A stretch of DNA of 64,000 nucleotides from Ophiobolus disseminans (lineage: Eukaryota > Ascomycota > Dothideomycetes > Pleosporales > Phaeosphaeriaceae): assembly GCA_010093685.1 (NCBI GenBank), contig MU006222.1, positions 1,514,856 through 1,578,855 of the forward strand, given 5' to 3'. Positions 43,898-53,190 of the stretch are shown one piece after another. The notes beneath the pieces are model-generated. The model had not been told where the DNA came from. It searched no databases and was given only the letters and a program-made list of their open reading frames with translations. Positions within the stretch are counted from its first letter, which is position 1. Every line of letters begins with the position of its first letter. The position numbers were made by a program, and so were the translations under genes.

Positions 43898-44655
43898 TGC
43901 GGGTTACCTCACAGCTACGGTAAAATTTTAGTCTTGATGTTAAATTGATTCAAAACTACTCCGCATTCTTCGCTTTGAAGAAGCTGGTATCACTAACGCG
44001 AGATGTAATAGAGCGAAGGCCGCATCATCTGCATTAATTCACTGGCTACAAGTTCTTGTACCAGGGTGATCAATATTCGCATCTCCTAATCCAGGCGGAT
44101 TTCATATTTTGTTGTTTGTAGCTGATGGTCTGCACGGAGCCTCCACGACCGGAGTCGCCGTCGAGCACCACGGCAGAAGACCCAGATGCTAAGAGTACTA
44201 TAACGACCCAGGCTGCGGTGGCGTTCAGCCAGCCTCAAAGTATTTGCATTGTTTGTGGATTTATGGCAAAGCGTTCGCTTTCACTGTCGCTGACGGTGGC
44301 CTTTCGCAATAACGCGAACAACTCTTCGGCAGCTACAATCACTACGTGCAGCACGATAGCACGCGCGCTCATTCAGCTCAGACGTTGCATTCTCTCGCAA
44401 GAAGAAGTTGTTCTTCAATGTATCCGCGAGGTCATCCGCAGCACTCCTAGTCAGTGCCCCTTTTGAGGCTGCGTTGCTAGCGCAGGGGTGGCGCACCTCG
44501 TTATCGTCTAGCTTGTCAAGGTATGGCGAACATCAGCACCAACATTACATATAGAAGCTGCAATCGTCGAAGAAGCAAAGCCTTCAAACAGGGTCACTCC
44601 CGTTCAGTCATTCGTTATCGCCGTTGGAACTCTCGCTTTCAAATTCGTTCCCAAT

Positions 44656-46230
44656 ATGCGTTCATTATCGGTAGCTTTGCTCTTCCTCTCGCCCATTTTG
44701 GCATTTGCTGCTCGCTCGCAAGATGGTCGTTGTGGCGGTCAAGTAGGGAATACTTGTCAAGGCTCAGGTGGGCATTACCTGTTGTTCCTCTCAACATCTC
44801 GCTGACAAACTCAAAGAGTTCGGTAACTGCTGTTCGCAGTATGGCTGGTATGACAAAGACTGACTCCCTCAGATGGGAAACCATGCTAAGCTGTTTACCT
44901 AGGTGTGGAAGCTCTCTTGCCTACTGTGCTGTAGGGTGCCAATCCAAATTCGGAACTTGTAATCGCAGTCCCAGTCTCACCACCACTTTCAAAACGGTTG
45001 CCACTCCAGTCCGCGCTTCTTCTTCGCACTCGCCATCGGCAGATACGCAAGTATCCACAAACGCTCGATGCGGACCCAAATTTGGTGGGAAAACTTGTCT
45101 CGGATCAAAATGGGGCAGCTGCTGCAGCCAATAGTCAGTCTCCGTGACGCAATCCAATTCAGTGAACGGCACTAACGCTCAAGCAGCTCATACTGTGGCT
45201 CTACAATTGGTAAGTAAGATGTTGGACAGTCGCTCATCGCGCGTCGCTAACAAGCGTAGATTATTGTGCGGTCGAAACGTGCCAACAAGGTTACGGACGT
45301 TGCAACGGCGCGTTATCAATCAGCTTCAAGCAGTCTTCCACGCATTTGAGCTCACAGCTTTCGCGTTCTGCCTCTTCTGCAAAGAGTAGCAGTTCTTCTG
45401 TAATCAGCTCCACTTCGTCCTCCGCGGTGAGCTCTTCGATTACAAGCTCGTCGTCGTCGGTCACTCCATCGGTATCGAACACTGAGTTATCGAGCGCAGT
45501 CATTAGCTCCGTGATTATTAGCACAACGTTCTCCTCCAGCGCAGAGGTGGTTTCCAGCTCCGCTGTTTCTAGCTCTGAGACGGTCTCCAGTTCAACAGTG
45601 CCCTCCAGCTCTGAGATGGTTTCCAGCTCTACGACGGTGTCTAGCTCAGCAGTACCTTCTAGCTCAGAGGCGATCTCCAGCTCGGCCGTGTCCTCTAGCT
45701 CTGAAGTAGTTTCAAGCTCCACTATGTCCAGCTCGGCCGTGATATCCAACTCCGAGGTCGTCTCCAGTTCTGCTGTTTCCTCGAGCTCAGAGGTCGTCTC
45801 CAGCTCCTCCAGCTCTGTGATCATCTCCAGCTCCGCATCCCCAACACCCAGCGAAACCTCGTCGAGTGTCCTCCCATCCAGCACACCCGAACCCACTCCT
45901 ACGCCAACACCAACTCCAACACCAACTCCAACACCTACGCCGACCCCATCGGGCACGACTCCTGCTGAGCCAGCCCCCACCTGCGCCGTCAAGGGCAATA
46001 TAAAATCCGGAATCACCTACACCAACATCGTCGGACAGAGCGTACCTTCCTGCAAAAGCCGATGCGCAACCTACAGTACTGCAGGCCGCAGCTGCTTTGT
46101 TTACGGATACAATGCTGTCACTCTTTTGTGTACGCTATCGCTAGGCTTCCCTGGCCCGACGTTCGCCAACGCTTTTACTCCGCGCGCAGATGGCGTGCTC
46201 AATTGGTACGATATCAGCTGCGCTGTATAA
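44656..46230 (+). CDS. Secreted chitin-binding protein with two hevein-type domains, Ser-rich stalk and PAN-like end
   Basis: Five exons (44656-44767, 44817-44847, 44903-45133, 45187-45209, 45260-46230) give 455 residues; introns are 49-55 bp, most with CTRAC branches. The signal peptide (M-R-S-L-S-V-A-L-L-F-L-S-P) precedes domain 1, C-G-G-Q-V-G-N-T-C then C-C-S-Q-Y-G-W-C-G, and domain 2, C-G-P-K-F-G-G-K-T-C then C-C-S-Q-Y-S-Y-C-G, the ChtBD1 signature. Both domains are interrupted by introns at the same codon after S-Q-Y-G/S region, pointing to domain duplication. A stalk of about 210 residues of S-S-S-E-V-V-S type repeats and a P-T array follows, then a Cys-containing C-terminal domain resembling PAN/Apple folds. 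Such proteins bind cell-wall chitin and can act as effectors. Confidence 0.82.
45390..45960 (+). repeat. Coding tandem repeats: Ser-rich units and Pro-Thr array
   Basis: Units of about 27-30 bp encode S-S-S-E/A-V-V/I-S-S; they end in an ACTCCAACACC-type array encoding P-T pairs. They lie wholly within the chitin-binding protein. Confidence 0.85.
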
Positions 46231-46697
46231 GCTTGGTGGTAAATCACTCGCGAATATAAGGAAAGGTGATTAGGATAGCCTGTTGTCGTCGTTATCTTGT
46301 ATGACGGACTCTTCTTCGCATACCACAGTTAGTATTTGATAGGGGATACGACGAGACTGATCGTTTACCTGATGCAGCATTTGGATAATCAACTATGAGT
46401 GGGTGCAAATAATTGACGTTATTCAAAGCGATGTATTGTTGGAGTCATTATCATATCTGCCATTGCCCATTATTCCGTGACAAACCGCAAAGCGGAATCT
46501 ATTTTCGATCGACTGACCCTCAAATCTCGCGGCTCAGCCGCAAGCGATAGCTGGAATGTCCAGTGGACGTTACTGTAGCATATGAATTGAACATCGCAAT
46601 TTCACATGACGGAGCAATATCGCATTGGCCTGGTGTTCACTAAACTTGTAACAGGACTTGTCACAGACATAGATTAACATTGCAAATTTCAGGTTGC
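46231..46697. other. Intergenic region, nothing recognised
   Basis: 467 bp between the chitin-binding gene and the GTPase pseudogene; no feature was seen. Confidence 0.4.
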
Positions 46698-47456
46698 TCA
46701 CCGCATAACTGGCGGCCTCGCCTCCTTGTTGAATGCCATCCTGCTACACAGCCACTCCACCTCTTCTTGCACACCCGTGCCCGTCAGCGCACTGCACGGT
46801 AGCACGCGGCTATCCCTCAAACACCCTCCTCACAAACCCTTCCTTGATCCTCATAACCTCCACACAATCCTCTCTATCCTGTTTGTTTGCCAGGATGAGA
46901 ATGGGAACGCCACTTGCATCCTCGTTTGCCAGCACACTCTCTAAGACCAGCTTGCATTCATCAAGACGTCCTATGTCTTCATTGCATGCAGCATCTACGG
47001 CGGACAGATCAGCGAGCGTGGAATTAACAACATCACTGCTGTTTATCAAAGAAAATAATAATGGCATGACAGCTGCTGTAATAGCTTTACCAGAGGCCAC
47101 GGAGACTATATTGACCGCCAACATCCCATATCTTCAGATAAATCGGCAAATTTGGGGAAGATAAGGTTTTGGACGAGCTACGAGGACTTGAGAGGGGCTG
47201 GCAAGAAGTGTATTGCTATGAAGGTGGTTGCTACGAAGATATACATGGGATGAAACAAGTCGGACCAAAGTAGGATCGAGGCGGGTTCTTGGGCACCGTT
47301 GGGCACCGCTGTACAACATAAGGCGATAGTAGCGATGTTCTAGCCAACGATGGGCACGGTTTTGAGATTGGGGTGAGAGGGCGTGTATGCCTCTTTTATC
47401 TGCTCGAGAAGGGTGGTTTTGCCGACGTTGTCGAGGCCGAGGAGGAGGACCAAGTA
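46698..47456 (-). pseudogene. RIP-damaged copy of an ARFRP1/Arl3-type small GTPase gene
   Basis: In shifting minus-strand frames one reads the G1 loop (L-L-L-G-L-D-N-V-G-K-T-T), V-P-I-V-G followed by TAG then N-I-A-T-I, the switch II region (K-I-W-D-V-G-G-Q), L-R-G-L-W followed by TAA then S-Y-Y-S-S-C-H-A, a long clean segment with the N-K-Q-D motif (I-L-I-L-A-N-K-Q-D-R-E-D), and the S-A-L-T-G-T-G-V motif near the end. These are Arf-family GTPase elements, closest to ARFRP1, which recruits golgins at the trans-Golgi. Stops at Gln positions (CAG/CAA to TAG/TAA) are RIP-type, and there are frameshifts near 46,810 and 47,120. An intact copy should exist elsewhere in the genome. Confidence 0.8.
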
Positions 47457-47660
47457 CTATAATCACCAGACTCCGCAAAAAAAAAAATCAATCAAATATC
47501 GCCTGCTGTATTTGATTGTTTGGTGAAGGCTTAGCAGCCGCGACGTATTTGATTGTTTGATTGGTGTTTTGAGGCTATATGTTTGACTGATTTGCAAATA
47601 TTTAGTATTATATGAAAGTCTTGGCGCTTGTTTTAGTGTTGTGAGCGGCTGCTAGACGCC

Positions 47661-48260
47661 TTATGCGTTGCCCTGACTATTGTCTACCCAGCTTTGTATA
47701 TTGTATTTGCGGGCAAGCTCATCGTCACTAATAGCGCCGTCGCCGCTGTTGTCGTCGCTACACTTGGCGTTGTAGGTGTATCCAGCCTGGGTCCAGGAGC
47801 ATATAAGCTGTAAGGCAGCAAGCAGCTCACCGCTGATAGCGCGACGTTCTGGCTCTAGTAGATTGCCGAGCTCGCTGAATAGTCACTCACGCTCGCAGCT
47901 TGATGCTGGGATAGTCAGTTTATCAATTGCAAAACAGCTTAATTGGGGGTATTTTGACGCCATTGTCATCTAATATCGGACAGCGTTGCCATTGTTGTGA
48001 TACGTTGCAGTACTCCAGCTCGGCTCCTCGTCTTGCCAGCAATTGTACTCGTCGCCGCCGTCTCTCCTTGCGCAGTCACAACGCGCAGTGAGGGCTTCAA
48101 TCACGTCGTCGATCGCGCCTAGTATATAGCGACGAATTAATTCTTGGTTTTCTTGGCATGCAATCACCGCTTGCGTACGTACTCTCCTCCCAACGTGCGA
48201 CCATTTAGTTTTTGACATCGCAGCTACGACTGCGGAAACTCTACACCATTGCGCCCCCAC
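47661..48260 (-). mobile_element. hAT-family DNA transposase remnant (C-terminal part)
   Basis: The minus strand encodes a hAT dimerisation region: E-P-S-W-S, N-A-V-R-Y then TAG, K-Y-P-Q-L-S, I-D-K-L-T-I-P-A-S-S-C-E, then a stop, L-F-S-E-L-G-N-L-L-E-P-E-R-R-A-I-S, and L-L-A-A-L-Q-L-I-C-S-W. The A-S-S-C-E and F-S-E-L-G-x-L-L-E-P motifs are diagnostic of hAT C-termini. TAG at a Trp position fits RIP. The N-terminal DNA-binding part was not found and the ends of the element were not defined. Confidence 0.82.
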
Positions 48261-48374
48261 CTGCTGTTGTTGGAGACTACGAGCTGAACTCGAAAAACGT
48301 CACTCATCTCCATTACATTGTAGTGTTTGGACATGTTTGATGAGAACAACTGTTATTTTCACACACATCTCTTA

Positions 48375-49250
48375 TTATGTCTGTCTGTCCGTCAACAGAT
48401 CGACAGCCTCGGACCTTCCGTTCCAGTTTGCTCTCTGCAGCGCCGTACACAGCTTCCCTTGGTTTCGCGATAGTGCCTTCACATCAGCTCTGGCATCAAG
48501 CAGCATCTCCATGACCTCAACATGTCCTGCACCGGCCGCTAGCCACAACGCCGCCCCGCCCATATACCTGCTACCTTCTGCATTGACGTCTGCTCCGGCT
48601 TTGAGCAGCCGTCGCACTATTTCCACGCTCCCACACACTGCAGCGCCTTGAAGTGCTGTAATGCCTCTATTGCGGGATGGTGGGAAATTCGCACTTGCGC
48701 CAGACTCCAGCAAGAAGTCGACAAGATTTCCATGCCCATTCTCTGCTGCAGCTTGTAGAGGAGTGCGACCAAAATGCTGAGCCACTGGACCATCTAATTC
48801 TGCGCCTGCCGCCACCAGCGTTTTGACAATACTCAGTTTCCCAAACTCCGCCGCAGCTTGGAGCGGAGTGCAACCCATGTATCTATGCGGCGGAAGGTTC
48901 ACATCTGCACCAGCGTTGAGCAACGATTCCACAGCGGCGTCATGTCCGGCCCCAGCAGCAAGTGCAAGTGCTGCGCAACCTCCATTGTTCCCACCAGGTG
49001 CATCGACAATGGCCCCCGCTTCCAAGAGAAGCTTCGCTATCTTGACATGGCCTTGGAGAGCTGCTGCCTGTAGAGCTGTCTTGCCGTACCACCCTCTTGG
49101 TTCTTCATTGGGATTGGCGCCTTGCTTTAAGAGGATTGTCACGGTCGAGAGGTCGTCTTGCCAGGGAGCGAGTTGGAGAGGTGATAGAGCGTCTTTGAGT
49201 GAGGACTTGTCTTGTTCGTCTTTGTCTAAGAGGATGCCTGGGACGGGCAT
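48375..49250 (-). CDS. Ankyrin-repeat protein
   Basis: The first in-frame ATG is at 49250, giving 291 residues; the open frame extends further upstream without ATG, so a 5' exon may be missing. About seven ankyrin repeats of 33-36 residues are visible, each with the T/A-A-L-x-x-A-A-x-x-G-H core (K-T-A-L-Q-A-A-A-L-Q-G-H; C-T-P-L-Q-A-A-A-E-F-G-K; R-T-P-L-Q-A-A-A-E-N-G-H) and L-L-x-A-G-A ends. Ankyrin arrays mediate protein-protein contacts and often form the sensor part of fungal NLRs. Here no NTPase precedes it; the hAT remnant lies just downstream. It could be a detached NLR sensor or a stand-alone gene. Confidence 0.7.
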   Translation of the reverse strand: MPVPGILLDKDEQDKSSLKDALSPLQLAPWQDDLSTVTILLKQGANPNEEPRGWYGKTALQAAALQGHVKIAKLLLEAGAIVDAPGGNNGGCAALALAAGAGHDAAVESLLNAGADVNLPPHRYMGCTPLQAAAEFGKLSIVKTLVAAGAELDGPVAQHFGRTPLQAAAENGHGNLVDFLLESGASANFPPSRNRGITALQGAAVCGSVEIVRRLLKAGADVNAEGSRYMGGAALWLAAGAGHVEVMEMLLDARADVKALSRNQGKLCTALQRANWNGRSEAVDLLTDRQT

Positions 49251-49649
49251 GTCAAAAGTGGGTTCGACGGGACGCCTGAATTTTAGAGGCCAGTAGTTGT
49301 GTGGCAGGTCATGTGATGTGTTTGTAATGAGTAGGTTGTTTTGGCAACATTTTCTTGTTCTTCCTTCGAGCCGGCAATCGGTACGGTAAAACACCTTGAT
49401 CCGGCAAAACTCTGTAATCTGCCCGGCACCGGGGAACTGACTAGCCCGTTTTAGGAAGGTGCTTGAAATTGCCTCGAGCCGAAGTTCATTTTAGCCACGC
49501 TTGGGAAGCTTATCTGACACAACTCGGCGGGGAGTGGACCAAGAAGGATTCGCCAAAGTTGACTTGCGGGGTTTTGAAGGATATCAATCCCAGTCAATAG
49601 TAGTAACACATACTAATAGTTTTCAGGATCCCGTCTGAGCCCGTGCTAA

Positions 49650-49895
49650 GATCATGCCAAGTTTCCGAAGAAGCTTGTGTATTTTGAGCGCTATGCAGAG
49701 GATGTGGCCAAAATTTACGAGCTTCCTCGTACTGTTGGACACCGCGTCATGTGTGCGTCTGCAGACATTGCTACTTTGTATGCAAGAAGAACACTTGCAT
49801 TGCATGCTGCAACCAACTTTGAACCCCAGTTCAACACCTCCCGAGGTCCTTCCGATCTTAGAGTGCTTTCTGCGACGGCCATGATTGGGCCATGA
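49650..49895 (+). other. Coding-like exon of an unrecognised gene
   Basis: An open stretch reads coherently (K-L-V-Y-F-E-R-Y-A-E-D-V-A-K-I-Y-E-L-P-R, later F-N-T-S-R-G-P-S-D-L-R) and ends in TGA at 49,893-49,895, but has no ATG. It may be the last exon of a gene whose 5' part has decayed, or a gene of the adjacent peptide cluster. No family is recognised. Confidence 0.3.
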
Positions 49896-50060
49896 AGTAG
49901 GTACTGACGCAACGATCCTCCACACGAGGATTCTCGAGAAGTCAGAGTCAATACCTCCCCCCGAACGTTATGCTACAATGTGCTGGTGAACTCGCTCACC
50001 ATCTCAATTACAGTCCTACCTCGGTTATTTCGAATATCCACTTCTGGTATCGAACACTAG

Positions 50061-50904
50061 AACGTCTCACAACACCATTCAGAAGTCTGTATTACGGCAG
50101 TTCTTCTTGCTCTTATCGCGTCCGGCTCAGTACACTTTTCTCACGCAGCACCAAAGTACCGCAAGTTTGGCCCTACACTGCCTCAAAAAGAAGTCATTCT
50201 AGGAAACGCAGCAGGTTTTGGGCCGCCAATTGAATACAACAATCAAGCAATGCTTTCGAACAGGACAGAAATGGCAAGGATACATAGGAACTGGCAGCAG
50301 CTATTTCCTAGTAAGTTTAAGCACACACTGCTCTATCGACATCAACCGAGCTAACTTCTTATTAGAAGGTAGAGGGTATATATCCGTGGAGCCAGAAAAC
50401 GACTTCGAAGTCTTACACCCGCCTTTCGAGATGTGGGATGTCCTGGTTGAAGGCGATCATTACGAGGGCTACATCATGGCCGTCTACCATCAACTCCACT
50501 GTCTTTCCATACTTACGATGTCACTTCCGACATCAATCAAACAATGGGAGAACATGAACCCGAAGATCAGGGAGCATCGCTCGCATTACGTCGAGTATCT
50601 GCGCCAGAGTATGCCTTCCCAGCTCTCCATCGTCGTTGACAAAGCGTCACCGCTGACAATCATAGGCATCCTATGTTCAGCCGACACGACTTTGGAAGGC
50701 AAGACAGGCTCGTGGACCAAGAGCACTGGCTGGGGTCAAACGCACAGTTGCGTCGATTTCGATGCGTTGACGGACTTTGCCAATGATAGAGCCATTTGGG
50801 ACTTGAGTGATCAGCTGCTGCCGCAGAACTTTGACTTCCACAAGGCGGATGTTGAAGGGAAGCCGAGGAATAAGGTGGATGACACGAAGTTGATTGATGA
50901 TTGA
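50061..50904 (+). CDS. UstYa-like (DUF3328) protein, candidate RiPP-cyclising oxidase, 5' end unresolved
   Basis: Clear exons are 50061-50310, 50366-50608 and 50666-50904 (243 residues); introns of 55 bp (GAGCTAAC branch) and 57 bp (GCTGAC branch) are strong. A first exon with the start codon was not found. A membrane helix (A-V-L-L-A-L-I-A-S-G-S-V) comes first, then the family pattern: W-Q-Q-L-F-P-K-G-R-G-Y-I, Y-H-Q-L-H-C-L (HxxHC motif), Y-L-R-Q-S-I-L-C-S-A-D-T-T-L-E and W-G-Q-T-H-S-C. In the second half-motif the usual H-C before the Y-L-R-Q is H-Y. UstYa-family proteins oxidatively cross-link tyrosine-containing peptides in ustiloxin, phomopsin, asperipin and victorin pathways. The precursor gene 0.6 kb downstream supports that role here. 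Confidence 0.78.
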
Positions 50905-51504
50905 GGGCTTTGGGGGGTACCTACAAGCACATTTGAAGCCGTTGTGGGCATGTCAGTGCAAGAGCAGTTTGCTTCGCTAGATTTTCATGGGATCATCTCA
51001 TACCTTTCGCGACGTTGCCGCATGATATGCATTGACATTGGCATAGGGAACTCAATTTGCGATAGGTTCACTATTTCATCATCTCCAAAGTCAATCAATA
51101 CAGCTGGTGCGGTACAACGTAGCCTGGCAGCGACTTCTAATTCTAATATTTAAGCGATCAAAGATCTTGACGAAGACAGGTTCTTCTATTTAATCGTTGC
51201 ATACAACTCTAAAGCTGCGATAGAATTCGTTCAACTAGGCTTTCTTTCCCATCGCCATCCGCACTCAAAATCCAGGTACTCCCAGCCTCGAAACTACCCC
51301 CATCCAAAAGCCCTGCTCTCCCTTCGGACCACGCTCTTGGTGCTGCTACAAATCAACATCCGACCAGTTTCAAGATCTATACACACTCACCAGTCAGGAT
51401 TCGTATCCCTCGCCAGCCTCCTCGATGATAGGACCAACAGCAACTGCGCGCTTGCTTTCGTAACCCTCGCCAGCTTCTTCGATAATGGGGCCGACAGCGA
51501 CCGC
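50905..51504. other. Spacer containing post-stop precursor repeats
   Basis: Bases 51,394-51,504 continue the precursor frame after its stop with two further repeat units. The rest, 50,905-51,393, shows no gene. Confidence 0.6.
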
Positions 51505-51690
51505 TCACTTACTCTCGTAGCCTTCGCCAGCTTCTTCAATGATTGGACCAACAGCCACCGCACGCTTGCTCTCGTAGCCTTCACCCGCTTCCTCGATGAT
51601 TGGGCCGACGGCGACAGCACGCTTGCTTTCGTAGCCCTCACCAGCTTCTTCAATGATCGGACCAACCGCGACAGCGCGATTCTCAACCGG
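51394..51690 (-). repeat. Five 57-bp coding repeats of the peptide precursor
   Basis: Five tandem units of 57 bp (the last lacks its KR codons); three lie before the stop at 51,505-51,507 and two after. The encoded 17-residue peptide is the same in all five. Confidence 0.9.
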
Positions 51691-51747
51691 GAGGGTCCAG
51701 GCCTGCAAGACCAGGCAGCCCAAAACGACAGTGATGATGTTCTTCAT
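51505..51747 (-). CDS. Repeat-containing secreted peptide precursor (dikaritin/UstA-like)
   Basis: An 80-residue protein from ATG 51747. The signal peptide (M-K-N-I-I-T-V-V-L-G-C-L-V-L) ends near residue 18-20; a short leader ending E-N-R follows. Then come three identical 17-residue peptides, AVAVGPIIEEAGEGYES, the first two each followed by Lys-Arg (residues 42-43 and 61-62), the classical Kex2 site. Copy three ends in Lys and the next codon is TGA where the other copies have Arg. In the same frame two more perfect copies follow to a second TGA at 51,394. The nucleotide units (57 bp) differ at many third positions, yet the peptide is invariant. Dikaritin precursors share signal peptide, KR-separated identical cores and a Tyr in each core. 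Two UstYa-like genes flank it. The exact core residues are unknown. Confidence 0.8.
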   Translation of the reverse strand: MKNIITVVLGCLVLQAWTLPVENRAVAVGPIIEEAGEGYESKRAVAVGPIIEEAGEGYESKRAVAVGPIIEEAGEGYESK

Positions 51748-52806
51748 CTTGAGGACTAGTCAAAGAGACAATGTAGGTAGTAAGTAATGGATGCTGGCAC
51801 AAGAGCGACAAATTGTAATGAGCCTTGTGAACAAGACAGGTTCATGTACATAAGAGTCTCACTCACTAGCCGAGAAAAAAACGTGACGGGAGCAGAAACT
51901 GACGCTTGAAAGGTTGGACTCTAACTCAGGCTGAGGCTAAATTAGTTGCATGTCAGAATCACCTTGTTCATGCAAGGTCTTCTGCGTTGAAAGTTGGTGC
52001 ATTCGGCAACATCTGTGGCTCGGTGTCATATCTTCTACGGGTCTAGTGAGGTGAAGGAAGTTACCATGGTCTCTGGAAGAGCCTGATAAGCCTGCAGATT
52101 CATGTATACCTATAGTCACTTAATCTACATCCCAGTGGAGCCGAGTAGGATGATTTATCCTCCAACGACAGCTGGGTGCGGATCAATCCTTCGGACTGAT
52201 GAGTAAGGCACGCAGTGATACTAATTCGCACCATATTACATACCCAGGTAATGCATGATTAGACCAGCGTGACATATCAGTGAGGTGTAGCGAGCGAGTC
52301 TTCCCCGCTCCAAACGTGACCGGGGAGAATGACCATGGCATGAGCAGTGTCAGCCTGGCACCTCAGTTCACATGGTACACTGTGGACTGCATCTCCACGT
52401 GACTCTTAGTCACTGGATTACTCATCATGTTGTGTATATAATCGCTCTATGTAGCTCTCTCAATACAAGAACCTTCTTCCTCTTTTTGCTGTCTCCTACA
52501 TCTGACAAGCAGTTCCTCGAGTTTTACCTAGTGGGCGAGCCAGAGCGTTCATGTTTATTAAATGCTACTACAGTATATGGCACAACACAATACCACTCGA
52601 TGATTAAAAAAGCATCGTGTCGAGGGTCAACACTATATCTTCTCCTGGACAGGTACCTAAAAGCGATTAAATATATATCTCCAACTCAAACACTGCATTT
52701 AGTGACATCCTCAAATTTCCATGTAACCTTGGGACGATACACATTCCACACATGTTTTGAACCAACAAACCACGGATTGCCAGCTCTACATTCATGACAT
52801 CCCTCC
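51748..52806. other. Intergenic region between precursor and second UstYa-like gene
   Basis: The precursor promoter lies here, along with the LTR-like repeat at 52,348-52,500. No other gene with splice support was found. Confidence 0.4.
52348..52500 (+). mobile_element. LTR-like repeat, second copy
   Basis: It begins TGTCAGCCTGGCACC and aligns with the reverse complement of 22,226-22,402 through a shared GTTGTGTATATAATCGCTCT block. No reverse transcriptase or integrase is nearby, so it is probably a solo LTR or fragment. Confidence 0.6.
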
Positions 52807-53190
52807 TCAAAGAAAAGGCTTGATGCAATGAACAACACCTGAGCAAGACGTGGTCGTTGTATTCTTTCCATACATGATCTCTCTTGGCCATTGCATGCTC
52901 ATCTTTGTACAATGTAGGGTATGGCTGTAGCTGAACACGTCTTCGTCTATCTGCCTATGCTCGATGACAGCCATGTGGAATTTGCGGGACTGGTAAAGAC
53001 AGTGGAGAATGTGATAGTCGTGGCGCGGGTACAAGATATCGTGTTCGCCTGTACGAGCTGTTTCAAGTGGTACAAGTTCGGTGTGGCTTTCGTCCAGATA
53101 CCAGTCGAAGTTCACTTCTGTCAGAAACTGCTCCATGATGTCTTTGTGAAAGCACGCGGTTGAATGCCAGCTGTCGAATTGATGGGTCAA
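52807..53190 (-). CDS. Second UstYa-like protein, 5' exons unresolved
   Basis: The 3' exon is open from 53,190 to the stop at 52,807, without ATG, so the start lies in upstream exons. A likely intron (GTGAGC, CCCTAAC, CTGTAG) ends at about 53,191, but its phase does not join the best upstream frame; an alternative acceptor (GACAG, about 53,170) does. The exon holds the paired signature of the UstYa family: D-Y-H-I-L-H-C-L-Y-Q-S-R (HxxHC), then 27 residues later H-T-L-H-C. It also has F-D-W-Y-L-D-E upstream. This subgroup differs from the copy at 50.1-50.9 kb, so two different oxidases may act on one precursor. The gene could be partly decayed; no membrane helix was located. Confidence 0.55.
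   Translation of the reverse strand: MTHQFDSWHSTACFHKDIMEQFLTEVNFDWYLDESHTELVPLETARTGEHDILYPRHDYHILHCLYQSRKFHMAVIEHRQIDEDVFSYSHTLHCTKMSMQWPREIMYGKNTTTTSCSGVVHCIKPFL

Larger units (their letters stand above)
41527..44655. other. Gene-poor accessory stretch with repeat and gene fragments
   Basis: Over 3.1 kb no intact gene was found. It contains the second copy of a 50-bp dispersed repeat, an F-box-like fragment and an unassigned 140-codon frame, listed separately. Many CTAG/TA-rich runs in 41.6-42.3 kb suggest RIP-altered transposon debris. An open frame at 44,125-44,466 has no recognisable content. Confidence 0.5.

Noticed and set aside
45390..45960. Regular repeats considered as a CRISPR-like or satellite array
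   Set aside because: The units code Ser-rich and Pro-Thr repeats in frame within a secreted protein, without unique spacers; the host is a fungus.
51387..51686. A Lys/Arg/Leu-rich 99-codon frame overlapping the peptide precursor
   Set aside because: It is another frame of the same 57-bp repeats; the signal peptide, KR sites and codon-level conservation belong to the precursor frame.
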